NCBI GenBank assembly: GCA_020746105.1 | Contig: CM036629.1 | Location: 69,501-133,500, forward strand | Source of the DNA: Trogon surrucura | Lineage: Eukaryota; Chordata; Aves; Trogoniformes; Trogonidae | Length of the DNA stretch: 64,000 bases | Reading direction: 5' to 3' | Part shown: piece after piece, positions 1-11,255 of the stretch | How the letters are laid out: the number at the start of each line of letters is the position of its first letter | Position numbering within the stretch: the stretch's first letter is position 1 | Notes under the pieces: model-generated | The model's database searches: none | Told to the model about the DNA's origin: nothing | What the model saw: the letters and a program-made list of their open reading frames with translations, nothing else | Translations under genes and position numbers: made by a program

Positions 1-1380
1 TGTTACGTGGCTTAGATATACTACTATTCTTATTAATCCTTACCTGTGTATCGGTCATGGTTCCTCCAGGTAACTTTTAGAGATTCAGTTAGGAATTTTA
101 TTTACTTTGCAATACACAATTAGGGACCCATGAGAACCATCTTTTTCCATTTGCTTTCTTCTGAGAGTATCAGGAATGCCTACATGTCGTCCTTTTAACA
201 GCGCTGTAGAACTGCTAGGAACAGGAAAGGAAAAAAAGGGCACACTGTCTCATCTCACGTTCCTGATGAGATGGCACAGCTCTGTTGGAAGAGTCAGGCC
301 TCGAACCTTCGATATTAATGCACAAATGGTAATCTAATCTGTTAATGCCTCTGCTCCTCTCCTACGCTGAGTTTACTGCACAGACCGCTAATTCTTGACA
401 TCCTTCTCTCCTCATCCAGAAGTTCATCTACTATTTACCCATTCCCTCACATTTCAAGTACTGCCTGCAGTTCTTCCCAGCTCCTCTCTTGGGTATCCAT
501 GATCATTTTCTCTATCACCTGCATTCAGTCTGCATCTTTCAGTTCTCGAGCCTTTTCTTGGTCTTGGGAAGTCAGAGGAGGCTGAGCTGGGGAGGCATCA
601 TTTGTGCAGCTGACTGACATCAATGGCCTGTTCCATCTGTAGATGTAGTACAACTGGAGCAGTGGTACTGGCCAAGAAATTGCTTGGGCTTCTTTTTGCT
701 TTCAAAATAGAGACATTGCCCTAAAGACTGCAGTTGCTCAGACTGTGAAGGGCCATGCCTATCCAGTTCAAGGAAATTTTCCTTTGATCAAACATTCAAA
801 ACCTTGTCCACTGAAAAAGCACTAGTTTCTGGCTAACTTGTCATCTGTTGCCCATGCATTTAAATACTAGCACTATTTTAAGTCATTGCTTTTTAACAAT
901 ATAGAAGATAACCCAAACCAACCTGGACTTCAAAGAAACAGTCAAAAAAGCCTAAGTTTAGTATACTTGAGACCAGCTGAACTTTCAGGACTACACCAGG
1001 TGGAGGAAGAAATGAGACTGGCCACACAAGAAGCAAGACATTAATGTGGCCACCTTCAGGGAAGGTGCTCTCAGGCTATCAATCGTGATATTAGCTGTGG
1101 CATCAGAACCTGAAGTGCATTTATTTACAATAAAATCAGGAACCACTCTCACAAAAGCATTTGTGAAGAAGTAACAAAAACCTAGACACTGCAGAGATCC
1201 CAGGATTATTTTCGTAACTCAGGAGTCAACTCCTTTTCATATATCCTCATTTTTGTATTTTAATTTACACACAGACTTACAAGTTTTAGCTTTTATTAAT
1301 CCTTGTTTATGTGAGGTTCTAACTGTTACCATTTACAGCTGACATGATCCAAGAAAACTTTTTTTTTCCCCCCCTTCAAG
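1..1380 (+). other. probable last intron of GABARAPL2
   Basis: No coding potential was recognised on either strand. The stretch ends in a T/C tract and an AG acceptor directly before the last GABARAPL2 exon. It must contain at least part of the intron preceding that exon. I looked for the previous GABARAPL2 exon and did not find it. Confidence 0.6.
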
Positions 1381-1471
1381 CCTAACTATGGGACAACTTT
1401 ATGAGAAGGAAAAGGATGAGGATGGATTCTTGTACGTGGCCTACAGTGGAGAGAATACATTCGGTTTCTGA
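1381..1471 (+). CDS. GABARAPL2: GABARAPL2 (GATE-16), last coding exon only
   Basis: GABARAPL2 is a ubiquitin-like ATG8-family protein that is lipidated onto autophagosome and Golgi membranes. Only the last exon is in the window. A pyrimidine-rich acceptor ends at 1380. The exon finishes a serine codon and then reads [20 protein letters not shown] and YSGENTFGF before the TGA at 1469-1471. This is essentially the C-terminus of vertebrate GABARAPL2, including the glycine (second-last residue) exposed by ATG4 cleavage. The preceding sequence 1-1380 is AT-rich and shows no upstream exon, so it is probably the last intron. Candidate poly(A) signals are at 1820-1825 and 1943-1948. The gene runs tail to tail with ADAT1, as in human. 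Identity rests on the near-perfect C-terminal match; the rest of the gene lies off the left edge. Confidence 0.93.
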
Positions 1472-1960
1472 ATGGTGGGTCTTGGCTACTATACCATCCT
1501 GCTGTGTATCTTGTAAATAGCTGATCATGTTCTGTTCTGACATCCATGGAAGTTCCTTCTATATACATGCATTTGTAACTGGATTTATTTCTTAATATAT
1601 TGATAGGTCTTGTTTTATTAGACTGTTAAATTATATAAAAAAAAAGTTTTGTTGGCTTGTGCAATTTTTTTTTCCTCATGGCTATGAATTCCCTGAGCCT
1701 CACTCCTTTGGGGGATACATTGATGACATTAATTAAATTATAAAGCAAAGTAGTTGGGCTACTAAAACATGAAAAGAAGAATACGCATTTATTCTGTTTT
1801 GAGGTGTTAGTTTAAGAAAAATAAAAATATTAAATTAGTATTTGGAACACTGGATTTGCTGGCTTATCCTAAACAGGAACACGCTGCTAATTGTGTTGAA
1901 TTGAGCTACTGTGTTCCTCTTTCTCAAATAACAAACAAGTACAATAAAAATTCCTGTCAA
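1472..1960 (+). other. GABARAPL2: GABARAPL2 3' untranslated region
   Basis: This is AT-rich sequence directly after the GABARAPL2 stop. AATAAA hexamers at 1820-1825 and 1943-1948 are the first plausible poly(A) signals, so the transcript probably ends shortly after one of them. The exact end cannot be seen. From about 1970 to 2425 I see only AT-rich sequence with nothing recognisable. Confidence 0.5.
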
Positions 1961-2425
1961 AAACAGGCAGTGCTGTCATTTCTTTACCTTAATTTTGGCC
2001 AGAAAGTTAAACATTACATTTACTACGCACTATACAGCTGCTCGTATTATTTACTAGACACTGTACAGCTTCTCACCTTTTAGTATGTGCATGATGATAC
2101 AAGGAAGAGACGACGAGCTATCTGTAGGTGCCCAAACCAATAGCTTCAGAACTACTAGATCTCAACAGAAAGGGTGCATCTGCCTGCAGTCTGTCGATGG
2201 GGTTTGGAAAGCCCAACCAAGGTGACAAAAGCATAGCATGTAAGGAAAAGGCATCTAGAACGAATGCTACAAATGGGGCGACCAGAGAGCTGGAGAACTG
2301 GAAGGTATAATTTGTACATGTGTTATTGCAGAGAGAAAAATAACTGGTAAGGTGTTCAAATTAAAATAGTTGCATAAGCAGCGCTTAAAAAAAAATAAAT
2401 TAAAAAAAAAGACAGAAGTGTTTCA

Positions 2426-3392
2426 TGTGTTTGAGTCTGGCGGAGTTTTTAGTAGCAGGGGGAGAGCTGTGAACCTTACCAGAGACTCCCTGGACTCCTC
2501 TGTGTCAGGCCAGGCCCATTAGCACCTTTGCAACTGTGTATTTAAGGGGACCCTATCCAAGCACTTGCTCTTTCTCTTCCTCTTTGTTAACTCTTCCTGT
2601 CTTCTCTCCTTATCTTGATCTGTCCCGTCTTTTTTGTTGAGGAGTTTTTTTTCTGTTGGGAAGAGGGGCAGGCGAGAGGAAAGCAAGGGAATGAGGTCAG
2701 TGAGGAAAGCAGGGGAGAAAGGTGCCGGAGCACAGCATTTCACCAGAGTCCTGTGGAGAGTGAGAGGGCAGGAGAGGATTGCTGCCAGCTGAGGGGATCG
2801 ACAGCAGCAGGAAAAATCCAGGATGCAGTGAGTGATACACAGAGAACCCCATGCCAGGTGGCAGAAACCGTGCAGAAGTGGAGGACATGCCTGAAGCAAC
2901 CCCTGACACTGGTTGGGACATACTCACTTGGAGGGAGAGGGTTGCCTCCTGTAAGATGGACACCATGCGGCAGCAGGGGAAGACTGCAAGGAGCCCTCCT
3001 TCCCGAGAAGGAAGGATTCCCAGGGACCAGTGATGGCCAGACAGGCAGCACCCCTGCACTCTCCCTACCTCGATGGCGGGAGGAGGTAGCCAGGAAGATG
3101 AGAGGGGTGTGGGGGGAGTCTATTTAACATGGGATTGTATTTATTTATGTATTCCTCTCACTAGCCTACTCTGAGCTAGTCGATAAATGGTGGTGGTAAA
3201 TTAAAATTTGTTTTCTCTCCAAGTCTACTCTGGTTTTTGCTCAGTGAATGAATCTTCCCTGTCCTAATCTCAATCCTTGCGCCTTTTTAGTTGATTTTTT
3301 TCTCTGTCCACATCCCTGTGGGGATGGGAAGAGGAGTGAGTGGCTGCACGGTTCTTTATTGTCAGCCTGCACAGTCAGCTTGAGCCATGACA
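2426..3392 (+). mobile_element. solo LTR-like fossil, avian ERV type
   Basis: A stretch of about 0.97 kb opens with TGTGTTTGAGTCTGGC and closes with a region resembling the U5 end of avian ERVL-type LTRs: a wTTAAAATTTG-like tract, then GAGTGGCTGCACGGTTC, then a CA end near 3392. No internal retroviral region adjoins it, so it would be a solo LTR. The left boundary is approximate and no target-site duplication is visible. It looks old. Several overlapping open frames inside it on both strands are not convincing genes. Confidence 0.45.
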
Positions 3393-3499
3393 TTGTGCAA
3401 CAGGTATTTATACAAATATACAAGTTTCCAAGTACAAATTCTACAGATATAGTAAGGCCATTACGTAAGCAAGTACATGAAACAACAGATTTACTGTAC

Positions 3500-4135
3500 A
3501 TCTGAGTGGTGCAGTTGACAGGCCTGAGGGATGGGATGCCATGCAGACGGACCCAGAGAAGCTGGAGAAGCGGGCCCGTGTGAACCTCACGAAGTTCACA
3601 AAGGCCAAGTGCAAGCTCCCACATCTGGGTTGGGGCAAACCCTCGTATCTATACAGTCTGAGGAATGAAAGGATTGAGAGCAGTCAAGCCAAGAAGAACT
3701 TGGGGGTGTTGGTATATAAAAAGCTGGACGTGAGCCAACAATGCATGCTCGCAGCCCGGAAAGCAAATCGCATCCTGGGCTGCATCCAAAGCAGCTCTAC
3801 TCCACTCTCATGAGACCTCACCTGCAGTTCTGTGTCCAGCTTTGAAGTCCTCAGCACAAGGACATGGACCTGTTGGAGCGGGTCCAGAGGAGGCCGCAAA
3901 AATAATGAGAGGGCTGGAACACCTCTCTTATGAGCACAGGCTGCGAGTTGGGCTTGTTTAGCCTGGAGAAGGCTCTGAGGAAACCTTACTGCAGCCTTGC
4001 AATACTTAAAGGGGGACCTATGAGAAACATTGGGAAGATCTTTTTAGCAGGGTCTGTTGTGATAGGACAAGGGGTAATGGTTTATAATGTAAAAGAGGGC
4101 AGATTTAGACTAGATATAAGGAAGATGTAAAGAAT
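3500..4135 (+). mobile_element. CR1 LINE fragment, old, plus orientation
   Basis: The forward frames encode pieces of the C-terminal part of the CR1 ORF2 reverse transcriptase. Examples are a 3541-3813 stretch reading KNLGVLVYKKLDVSQQCMLA and, near 3930, the typical GLFSLEKA block. The end near 4135 breaks off at the GATATAAGGAAGA motif before the normal CR1 tail. It is strongly diverged and interrupted in several places, so it is an older copy than its neighbour at 4389-5400. Confidence 0.8.
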
Positions 4136-4388
4136 TCTTTTAATTCAAGATCAATTAATCCAGTTTATGAGGACTATCGCCAAAGCATGTGCACAGCACA
4201 GTGAGACACTCTGCCACAAACCCCCCCCAAAAAAATTACTTACGAGGCTCTCAACTTCCCCTCAAATGGGCTTACCAGAGTTACACACCTACCTCTAATG
4301 GTGGTTGAGTGGGGGGACACACCACATAATTGCACAGTACTGGAGTTTATACGTTGATATTAAAGCGTAATACTGAATCAGAAAAGTA

Positions 4389-5400
4389 TCACCGAATCAC
4401 AGAATGTTAGAGGTTGGAAGGGGCCTCAAAGATCATGTAGTCCAGCCCCCCCCCGCCAGAGCAGGACCACCTACAGCAGAGTGCACAGGAACCCATCCAG
4501 GTGGGCCTCCCTGGGCAGCCTGTGCCAGTGCTCTGTCACCCTCACAGTGAAAAAGTTTTTTCTCATATTTTTATGGAACCTCCTACGTTCCAGCTTCCAC
4601 CCATTGCCCCTTGTCCTGTCAATGGACGCCACTGAAAAGAGCCTGGCACCGTCCTCCTGACATTCCCCCTGGACATATTTATAAACATGAATGAGGTCAC
4701 CCCTCAGCCTCCTCTTCTCCAAGCTAAAGAGACCCAGCCCCTTCAGCCTTTCCTCATAAGGGAGATGTTCCACTCCCTCCATCATCTTTGTGGCTCTGCG
4801 ATGGACTCTCTCAAGCAGCTCCCTGTCCTTCTTGAACTGAGGGGCCCAGAACTGGACACAATATTCCAGATGTGGCCTCACCAGGGCAGAGTAGAGGGGC
4901 AGGAGGACCTCTCCTGACCTACATGCTACTCCCCTTCTAACACACCCCAGGATGCCATTGGCCTTCTTGGCCACGAGGGCACACTGCTGGCTCACGGTCA
5001 CCCTGCTGTCCACTAGAACCCCCAGGTCCTTTTCTCCTACACTGCTCTCCAGCAGGGCAGTCCCCAACCTATACTGGCACATGCGGTTATTCTTTCCCAA
5101 GTGCAAGACTCTACATTCGCCCTTGCTGAACCGCGTAAGGTTTCTCCCCGCCCAGCCCTCCAGCCTGTCCAGGTCTCTCTGAATGGCAGCACAGCCTTCT
5201 GGTGTGTCAACCACTCCTCCCAGTTCCATGTCATCAGCAAACTTGCTGACAACATTCTCTAATCCCTCATCCAGGTCATCGATAAATATATTAAACAGCA
5301 CCGGCCCCAGCACTGACCCTTGAGGGACCCCACTAGACACAGGCATCCAGCCAGACTCTGCCCCATCGACCACAACGCTCTGGCTTCTTCCCTTCAACCG
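4389..5400 (-). mobile_element. CR1 LINE, 3' part with open RT frame, minus orientation
   Basis: The plus strand starts with the reverse complement of the CR1 tail (ATCACAGAATGTTAGAGGTTGG). On the minus strand a 308-codon frame at 4471-5397 covers the reverse-transcriptase thumb and C-terminal region, with [20 protein letters not shown] near its start and the FADD motif of the RT active site at about 5240. The copy is 5'-truncated at about 5400. The unbroken frame of over 900 bases suggests a relatively recent insertion. It is the same subfamily as the copies near 22.2-25.4 and 61.1-62.3 kb. Confidence 0.9.
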
Positions 5401-6615
5401 AAAAGTAGCATAGCTTTGAACTTCATAAGCCAGTAAGGAAACACTAATTACAGATTTCTAATTAAAGTTTTACTTAGTTTTCATGCTGCATGGTGTGGAA
5501 GAGTTTAGCTTCTAAAATGCTTCCAGTCACAGTGGAAATTTATCATTTTCCAAGCTTAAATCAAATTCATACTAACTCAAACTCTCATGAAGTCATCTTA
5601 CACCTAGAATTGTTTGGCTCTGCAGTTATTCACAGGTACTGGCAGAAGGACTCCAAATTGAGAAGGGAGAAGCCTGTGAAATGCTGACACCGCTCTGTCG
5701 TTGAGGCTGTCACAGCGACAGTGCTGCATGTGCTTACTGCATCTGAAAATGTGCTGTTGGTTTCAGTAAGCTTTTATTTAAGAATAACACTGCAATGTAT
5801 AGCACTGCTTTAGTAAACATTCCGTCACTGCTTCCATTGTGAACTCTTTCCACCCCACTTCTTTCCACATATTTAGTATTAATGTTTACGCTTAACAGGA
5901 TTTTTGATCCAGAAAGAAGAAAAGTGGTTTCATCTGTGATATTTTTACTACCTTTTATTACTGAAAAGTGTTCTGTTTCCTTTAGGCTGAAACTTAAGTT
6001 TGTCCATGGTTATCAAGTAATATTTTTTGCCACCTGTTAACAAGAGAATTAGAAATGTAACTTAGAGCTGCTAGATAAAGCTAATTCAATGCTAGCACAT
6101 AGACAGATCTAAACAAAACAAGGTAACATGAAGTTTTATTCCCAGTGTTATGATTGAGGTGACTTCTGGAATAATCTTCAAAAGCCTCTAAAAAAAAAAA
6201 AACCCAGAAATACTCTGTCTAACATCTCTGGAATTAATAGTTTAGATTTAAGAGCACTGGCACACAAGTAATTCCAGAGAATGCAAGGATAAATGTTCTA
6301 CAGCATTAACTTTACTTATAATCTGCAGAGGCACTTAAAATTGCAATAAAACATCAAGAGATTTCCTTTTGAAATGCACAGATGAAATGCATCCCTTTAG
6401 ATAGTACAGTCACTCTTGGAAAACTATTAAAAGCATTTGGGTGCCATGTGATACTCACTTTCTGTTAACCCTTCAGGACTGGGAAAGCATTTCAATACAC
6501 ACTGAACAGAAAACAAAGAAATACCTCACTACTCCCACAGCAACACGTCTACCTTACCTATCTTTAAGTCAACTTGAAATGTCATCCCTCATATAACTAA
6601 ACCAATACTAGATGA
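5401..6615. other. unannotated intergenic sequence
   Basis: This is AT-rich sequence between the CR1 copy and a short CR1 tail. I see no exon, RNA gene or recognisable repeat on either strand. Confidence 0.5.
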
Positions 6616-6710
6616 ATTTAAATGGTCTTTCCTGTGTGGCCTGCCTTGATGGAGCAGTTGGACTAGATGATGTCTAGAGGTCTCTTCCAACGCCGAAGAT
6701 TCTATGATTC
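6616..6710 (+). mobile_element. short CR1 3' tail
   Basis: About 95 bases end with GTCTCTTCCAACGCCGAAG and ATTCTATGATTC, the typical CR1 terminus with its ATTCTATG-like end. Only the tail is present, so this is a severely 5'-truncated insertion. Confidence 0.8.
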
Positions 6711-6956
6711 CTCAAAAAATATTTTACTTCCATCCATAAACCATGGCTGTAACCCTCTTACAATGGCATTGAAAGGAAGCCTGGCTCCTCCTCCTTCTGC
6801 CCTGAGGAGAGCGGCCACAGATGTTCCTTTCCTCTAGTGTTTACTGGGCTTATTGCAAAGGCTGATTTAATTCCTGGTGAAAAGCTACACCTTGTTTTGG
6901 GCTTATGGTTTGTTTTTCTACAAAGACAGTAATCTGAAGAGTCTTCAATTTTCTCC

Positions 6957-7527
6957 TGTGGTGGTTTGGCCCTGACTGGAGGCCAGGTGCCCACCAAAGC
7001 TGCTCTGTTGCTCTCCCTTCTTAGATGGACAGGGGAGAGAGAATATAACAAGAGGCTTGTGGGTCAAGAAAAGAACAGTTTAATAAAGTGACAGCAAAAA
7101 GCCACATGCAGAAGCAAACAAAAAGATTCTCTACTTCCCATGGGCAGGCAATGTCCAGCTGCTTCCCGGGCAGCAGGGTTTCAACAAAAGTAGTGGCTGC
7201 TTTGGAGGACAAACGCAATCAACGAATGCATCCCCACTTCCTTCTTTCCTCTCACTTTTTTAATCTAAGCTGACATCATATGGTATGGAATATCCCTTAG
7301 CCAGTTTGGGTCAGCTGGCCCAGCTGTGTCCCTTCCCAAGATCTTGCTGACCCTCAGCCTCCTCTTGGGGGGGGAACGCTGGAAAACCACAGCCTCTGTG
7401 AGTCCTGCTTAGCAGTAGCAAAAAACCACTGGGTTGTTACCAATCCCCTTCTAGTTACCACTACAGAAACACAGCACTGAGAGCTGCTGTGGGGAAAATT
7501 AACTCCATCTCAGCTAGACCCAACACA
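6957..7527 (-). mobile_element. solo LTR, avian ERVL-like, minus orientation
   Basis: Read on the minus strand from 7527 it starts TGTGTTGGGTCTAGCTGAGA, continues with GGAGTTAATTTTCCCCACAG, and includes GGATATTCCATACCATATGA. It ends in AAACCACCACA at 6957. This is the layout of the abundant avian ERVL-type LTRs. No internal region is attached, so it is a solo LTR of about 570 bases, moderately old. No clear target-site duplication is visible. An AATAAA-like poly(A) signal for this strand was not found where expected. Confidence 0.75.
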
Positions 7528-7699
7528 TGTCTGAACATACTGCGGTCAGTAAGCACTCCAGCCTGTGGACGGTGAGCACAGGAAGCACACTGTGAAGATC
7601 AAAACCTTGCTTCTTCAAAGGTAGTGAGATGTCTGCATGTTGTCATGGAACTACAGCCTCCAGCTCAGACTGTTTACTTCTGCGCTTGGACAAAAACAC

Positions 7700-7776
7700 T
7701 TATCACAGAATCGGAAAATGCATTGCATCAGAAGGGACCTTTAAGGGTCATTTAGACCAACCGCTCCGCAGTGAGC
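7700..7776 (-). mobile_element. short CR1 3' tail, minus orientation
   Basis: The plus strand reads TATCACAGAATCGGAAAATG, then AGAAGGGACCTTTAAGGGTC and ATTTAGACCAACC, the reverse complement of a diverged CR1 terminus. Only about 75 bases are left. Confidence 0.7.
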
Positions 7777-9410
7777 TTGTTTCTATGCCCTGGTTTTGAC
7801 TTCCTTAAAGATAAGCAGGCGGTCTGCCCTGCCTTCTTACTATGATGGAAAACAAAATGGTTTCTCCAACTGTGAAGCTGTTAAAAGACATCCCACTCAA
7901 AATAAGGGTTGCAGTTTCTTTGTTCTGGCAAATAGGGACCATCGGTCCCAATATTGGTTTGGACAAGTCAAGAACCTATCTGGGTAATAGAAATATGCTC
8001 TGTAAAGCATTTTACTCATGCCTTGAGCCGCAGAGTGTGCCCTCACGCACACTGTCGCTCCCATTACCAATTGTTTGGTTGTCCTCATTAACCATGAACT
8101 GTGAGCATTTCATTCCCTCTGCTGCACACACCCCAAACTTTGCTCCCCCGTGGCAGAGTTTGTACATCCTACTGTCCTCCCTACGCTTTGCCTATCACTG
8201 GTTTTCAGTGTGCCAGCTCTTTCACTGCAAAGGGGTGACACAAGCTTGGAACACATCAACTGCTACCTTCCAGGAGCAACTCTTCCAAAGACCTGCTGAC
8301 AATAACGATCAAAGTTTGGTTTACTACTGCTTCCAAAAGCAGAGACCGTGTTGTCTCTTCTCTCTCCATTTTTTCCTTCCGATTTTCAGAGTGGTTTCTT
8401 GGTATTGCCTGCAGCATTTCCTGACATCTTGGAATTAATCAGATGCAGCATTTAAATACTTACTTTCAATCCCAGAAATGCCATCCAGTTTAGTATAAGA
8501 TACTGGAGGCTTAGCCCCTCAGCCTTTTAAATGTTGCTTTGATTTAGCTCCTTCTCTCTCTTGATGTATTCATTGACTCACCCTAGGTTTAAATATGTCC
8601 TCAACTCTGTCCAAAAAGTGAGGTCAGTATCACCGTTCAGCATCCCTAAAACTACTTTTAAACGTGAAAAGTACCAGAAAGCAGCAGTCTACAGTTCATA
8701 AGTATTTTTACAAATGCACAGGAAAATCTTACCTGAAACAATCCCTCCTAACAGCCAGGCTCAAATTTTAACAAAGAGTAGAAAGAATTTACGTCATGTA
8801 ACTGCTCATCTGAAAATTTGTCTGATACCAAGACTACAGAACAGCTAGCCTTATCTAACCCATTTTAACGTTGCAGCTGGATAGGAAACGGGAACATTCC
8901 AGTCTGGCCTGCAGGTTCACTACAGACCTTGTTGATTAACAAAGGGAAACCAGGAATGTTAAAGTATAGTTTCTGCAAGATCTGAAGGAAGGACATAGGC
9001 AAATTTCAGGAGCCTGAAAATCTATTGGTTTCCTCTTTAGGTACACTACAGGACTCTGCCCTTGGAATGCTGTTTGCTTAATTACAATAACTACAACCAT
9101 TTATCTTCACCAGTTTGCTCTGTAGCCCATCTGCAGTGGCCTCAGGCCATTTTTCACGACAACCAACTAAGTCACTGTTCTCCATAACCCCATGCCCTCT
9201 ATAAGCACATACGACTACCCTACCGCCAACACAACCGGTCTTTCTGCACGTTAGTGCTGGATTTGAGAGCTCCTATACACACAGAATTCATGTTCTTTGT
9301 TATTTCTTCAACAAGTAAAAGAGAACTATTCTTCCCTGACAAGTCAACCCAACTGTGAAGTAACGATTATCTGTAATCAATTCCAAGGATGAAATGTGAG
9401 CTGTACTGTT
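7777..9410. other. unannotated intergenic sequence
   Basis: A 198-codon open frame at 7842-8438 (+) shows no family resemblance and no splice context that I can support. Nothing else is recognisable in this stretch, which lies downstream of both GABARAPL2 and ADAT1. Confidence 0.45.
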
Positions 9411-9414
9411 CAGT

Positions 9415-10248
9415 CCCACAAATACCTCAGTAGGTTGACTGCCAAGGCTGTCTGGACAGTTGGGCAGGGAATAACCTGATGAAATACAACACGGGAAAGT
9501 GTAGGGTCCTACATCTGGGCAGGAACAACCCCAGGTTCCAGTATAGGTTGGGGAACGACCTGTTAGAGACCAGTGTAGGGGAAAGGGACCTGGGGGTCCT
9601 GGTGGACAGCAGGATGACCATGAGCCAGCAGCGTGCCCTCGTGGCCAAGAAGGCCAATGGCATCCTGGGGTGTGTTAGAAGGGGAGTAGCAAGTAGGTCG
9701 AGAGAGGTCCTCCTGCCCCTCTGCTCCGCCCTGGTGAGGCCACATCTGGAATATTGTGTCCAGTTCTGGGCCCCTCAGTTCAAGGAGGACAGGGAACTGC
9801 TGGAGAGAGTCCAGTGCAGAGCAACTAAGATGATTAAGGGAGTGGAGCATCTCCCTTATGAGGAAAGACTGAGGGAGCTGGGTCTCTTTAATTTGGAGGA
9901 GAGGAGACTAAGGGGTGACCTTATTAGCATTTATAAATATATAAAGGGGGAGTGTCACGAGGATGGAGCCAGGCTCTTCTCGGTGGCAAACAATGAGAGG
10001 ACAAGGGGTAATGGAAGCAAGCTAGAACACAAGAGGTTCCACTTAAATTTGAGAAGAAACTTCTTCTCAGTGAGGGTGACAGAACACTGGCACAGGCTGC
10101 CCAGGGAGGATGTGGAGTCTCCTTCTCTGGAGACATTCAAAACCCGCCTGGATGCCTTCCTGTGTAACGTCATCTAGGTGCAGGGGGATTGGACTACATG
10201 ATCTTTTGAGGTCCCTTCCAATCCCTAGCATACTGTGATACTGTGAGA
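9415..10248 (+). mobile_element. CR1 LINE 3' part, plus orientation, with 3' tail
   Basis: A 232-codon forward frame at 9479-10177 encodes the C-terminal region of CR1 ORF2, from [18 protein letters not shown] to [13 protein letters not shown]. It is followed by the CR1 3' UTR with GGACTACATGATCTTTTGAG and the tail ATACTGTGATACTGTGAG. The frame is unbroken over nearly 700 bases, so the copy is fairly young. The tail unit ATACTGTG and the [20 protein letters not shown] block match the copy at 34570-35000, so the two belong to one subfamily. It lies about 1 kb beyond the ADAT1 stop. Confidence 0.9.
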
Positions 10249-11255
10249 ACTGCTGTACTCACTTTTCAAACCCACAACTATGGTAAGGCACCAAAGAACA
10301 GAAAACTCAAATCATTAAAGAATTATTAAGTTTTGAATTACTCACTTCTTTCATCCTGCCCTTGCCTTGGCCAAATATTTTATGAATTGTAGTCTACAAC
10401 AGAAAAAGTACAGAATGGGAGTGTGCTCAGCAGCAGTTACATAGTCCTGAATTTGGTCACAAAAGGCAAAAATCGGGACAGAAAGTTTAAGGAGTATTAC
10501 CCGCTGCTTCCCCCAGCTCACAATGCTGTTTTGCCATGCAGATGTTATTTGGTAACAGAGGACAAAGGCAAAGACTGCCAGTGGCCACTTCCAGTTCCCC
10601 CCAGAGCATCTCCACCTTTGCCAGGCTATCAATGAACACTTGCCAGGAAACAGTGATATTATCTGACACAGCCTTCTCCCCAGCGCTCTTCTGCTCGCCT
10701 ATATTTAGTAAGAAGAAGGTTATATGAAGGAGTCCCAGAAAAAAGACCCTTTACCAGAACTCGTATTTCTAGTTAGAAGCAATGGGGCTGGGGGACATGG
10801 AAAATTCTTTCAGGCACCAGAGACAGTCAAGAGTTATAAAAATATTACTACACATTAGGGTTGTCCAACCATAACATTATGAAAAGTGGAAGAAAAAAGC
10901 AGCACTGAAGTTTTACCCTGACAGCCTTTCTTCCACTGCTCCAGTTTCAGTTGACTTGACTCCACTGCAAGGGGCTATGACCAATACACCATATCCTCAG
11001 ATAACAAGAGGATAGCGCATCATTGCTTCCTGTCTTTTGGATACACATTCTTCCATGCAGCTCAGAACTTTTCCATACTGGAATAAAACGTCAGCTGCAA
11101 CTCAAAAAGTAAAGACTTCTCTAAATTGCTTTCCTTTTCACTCCTGTCTCCTGACAGCACAGGAACCAGAGGACATCTCTTCCCAGCCCTTGAATTGCAG
11201 GGCTATCTGCTGTGCACCGGAGCTTACTGCTGGATTTACATAGCCACACGTATTG
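10249..11255. other. ADAT1 3' flank / untranslated region
   Basis: No coding signal was seen. The region lies downstream of the ADAT1 stop codon on the minus strand and probably holds its 3' UTR. I did not find a convincing poly(A) hexamer for that strand close to the stop. Confidence 0.4.

Noticed and set aside
4471-5397. 308-codon minus-strand frame as a host gene
   Set aside because: It is the reverse-transcriptase part of a CR1 LINE, with the CR1 tail directly following.
7842-8438. 198-codon open frame on the plus strand
   Set aside because: No similarity to a family that I recognise, no splice or promoter context, and ordinary base composition. Most likely a chance open frame.
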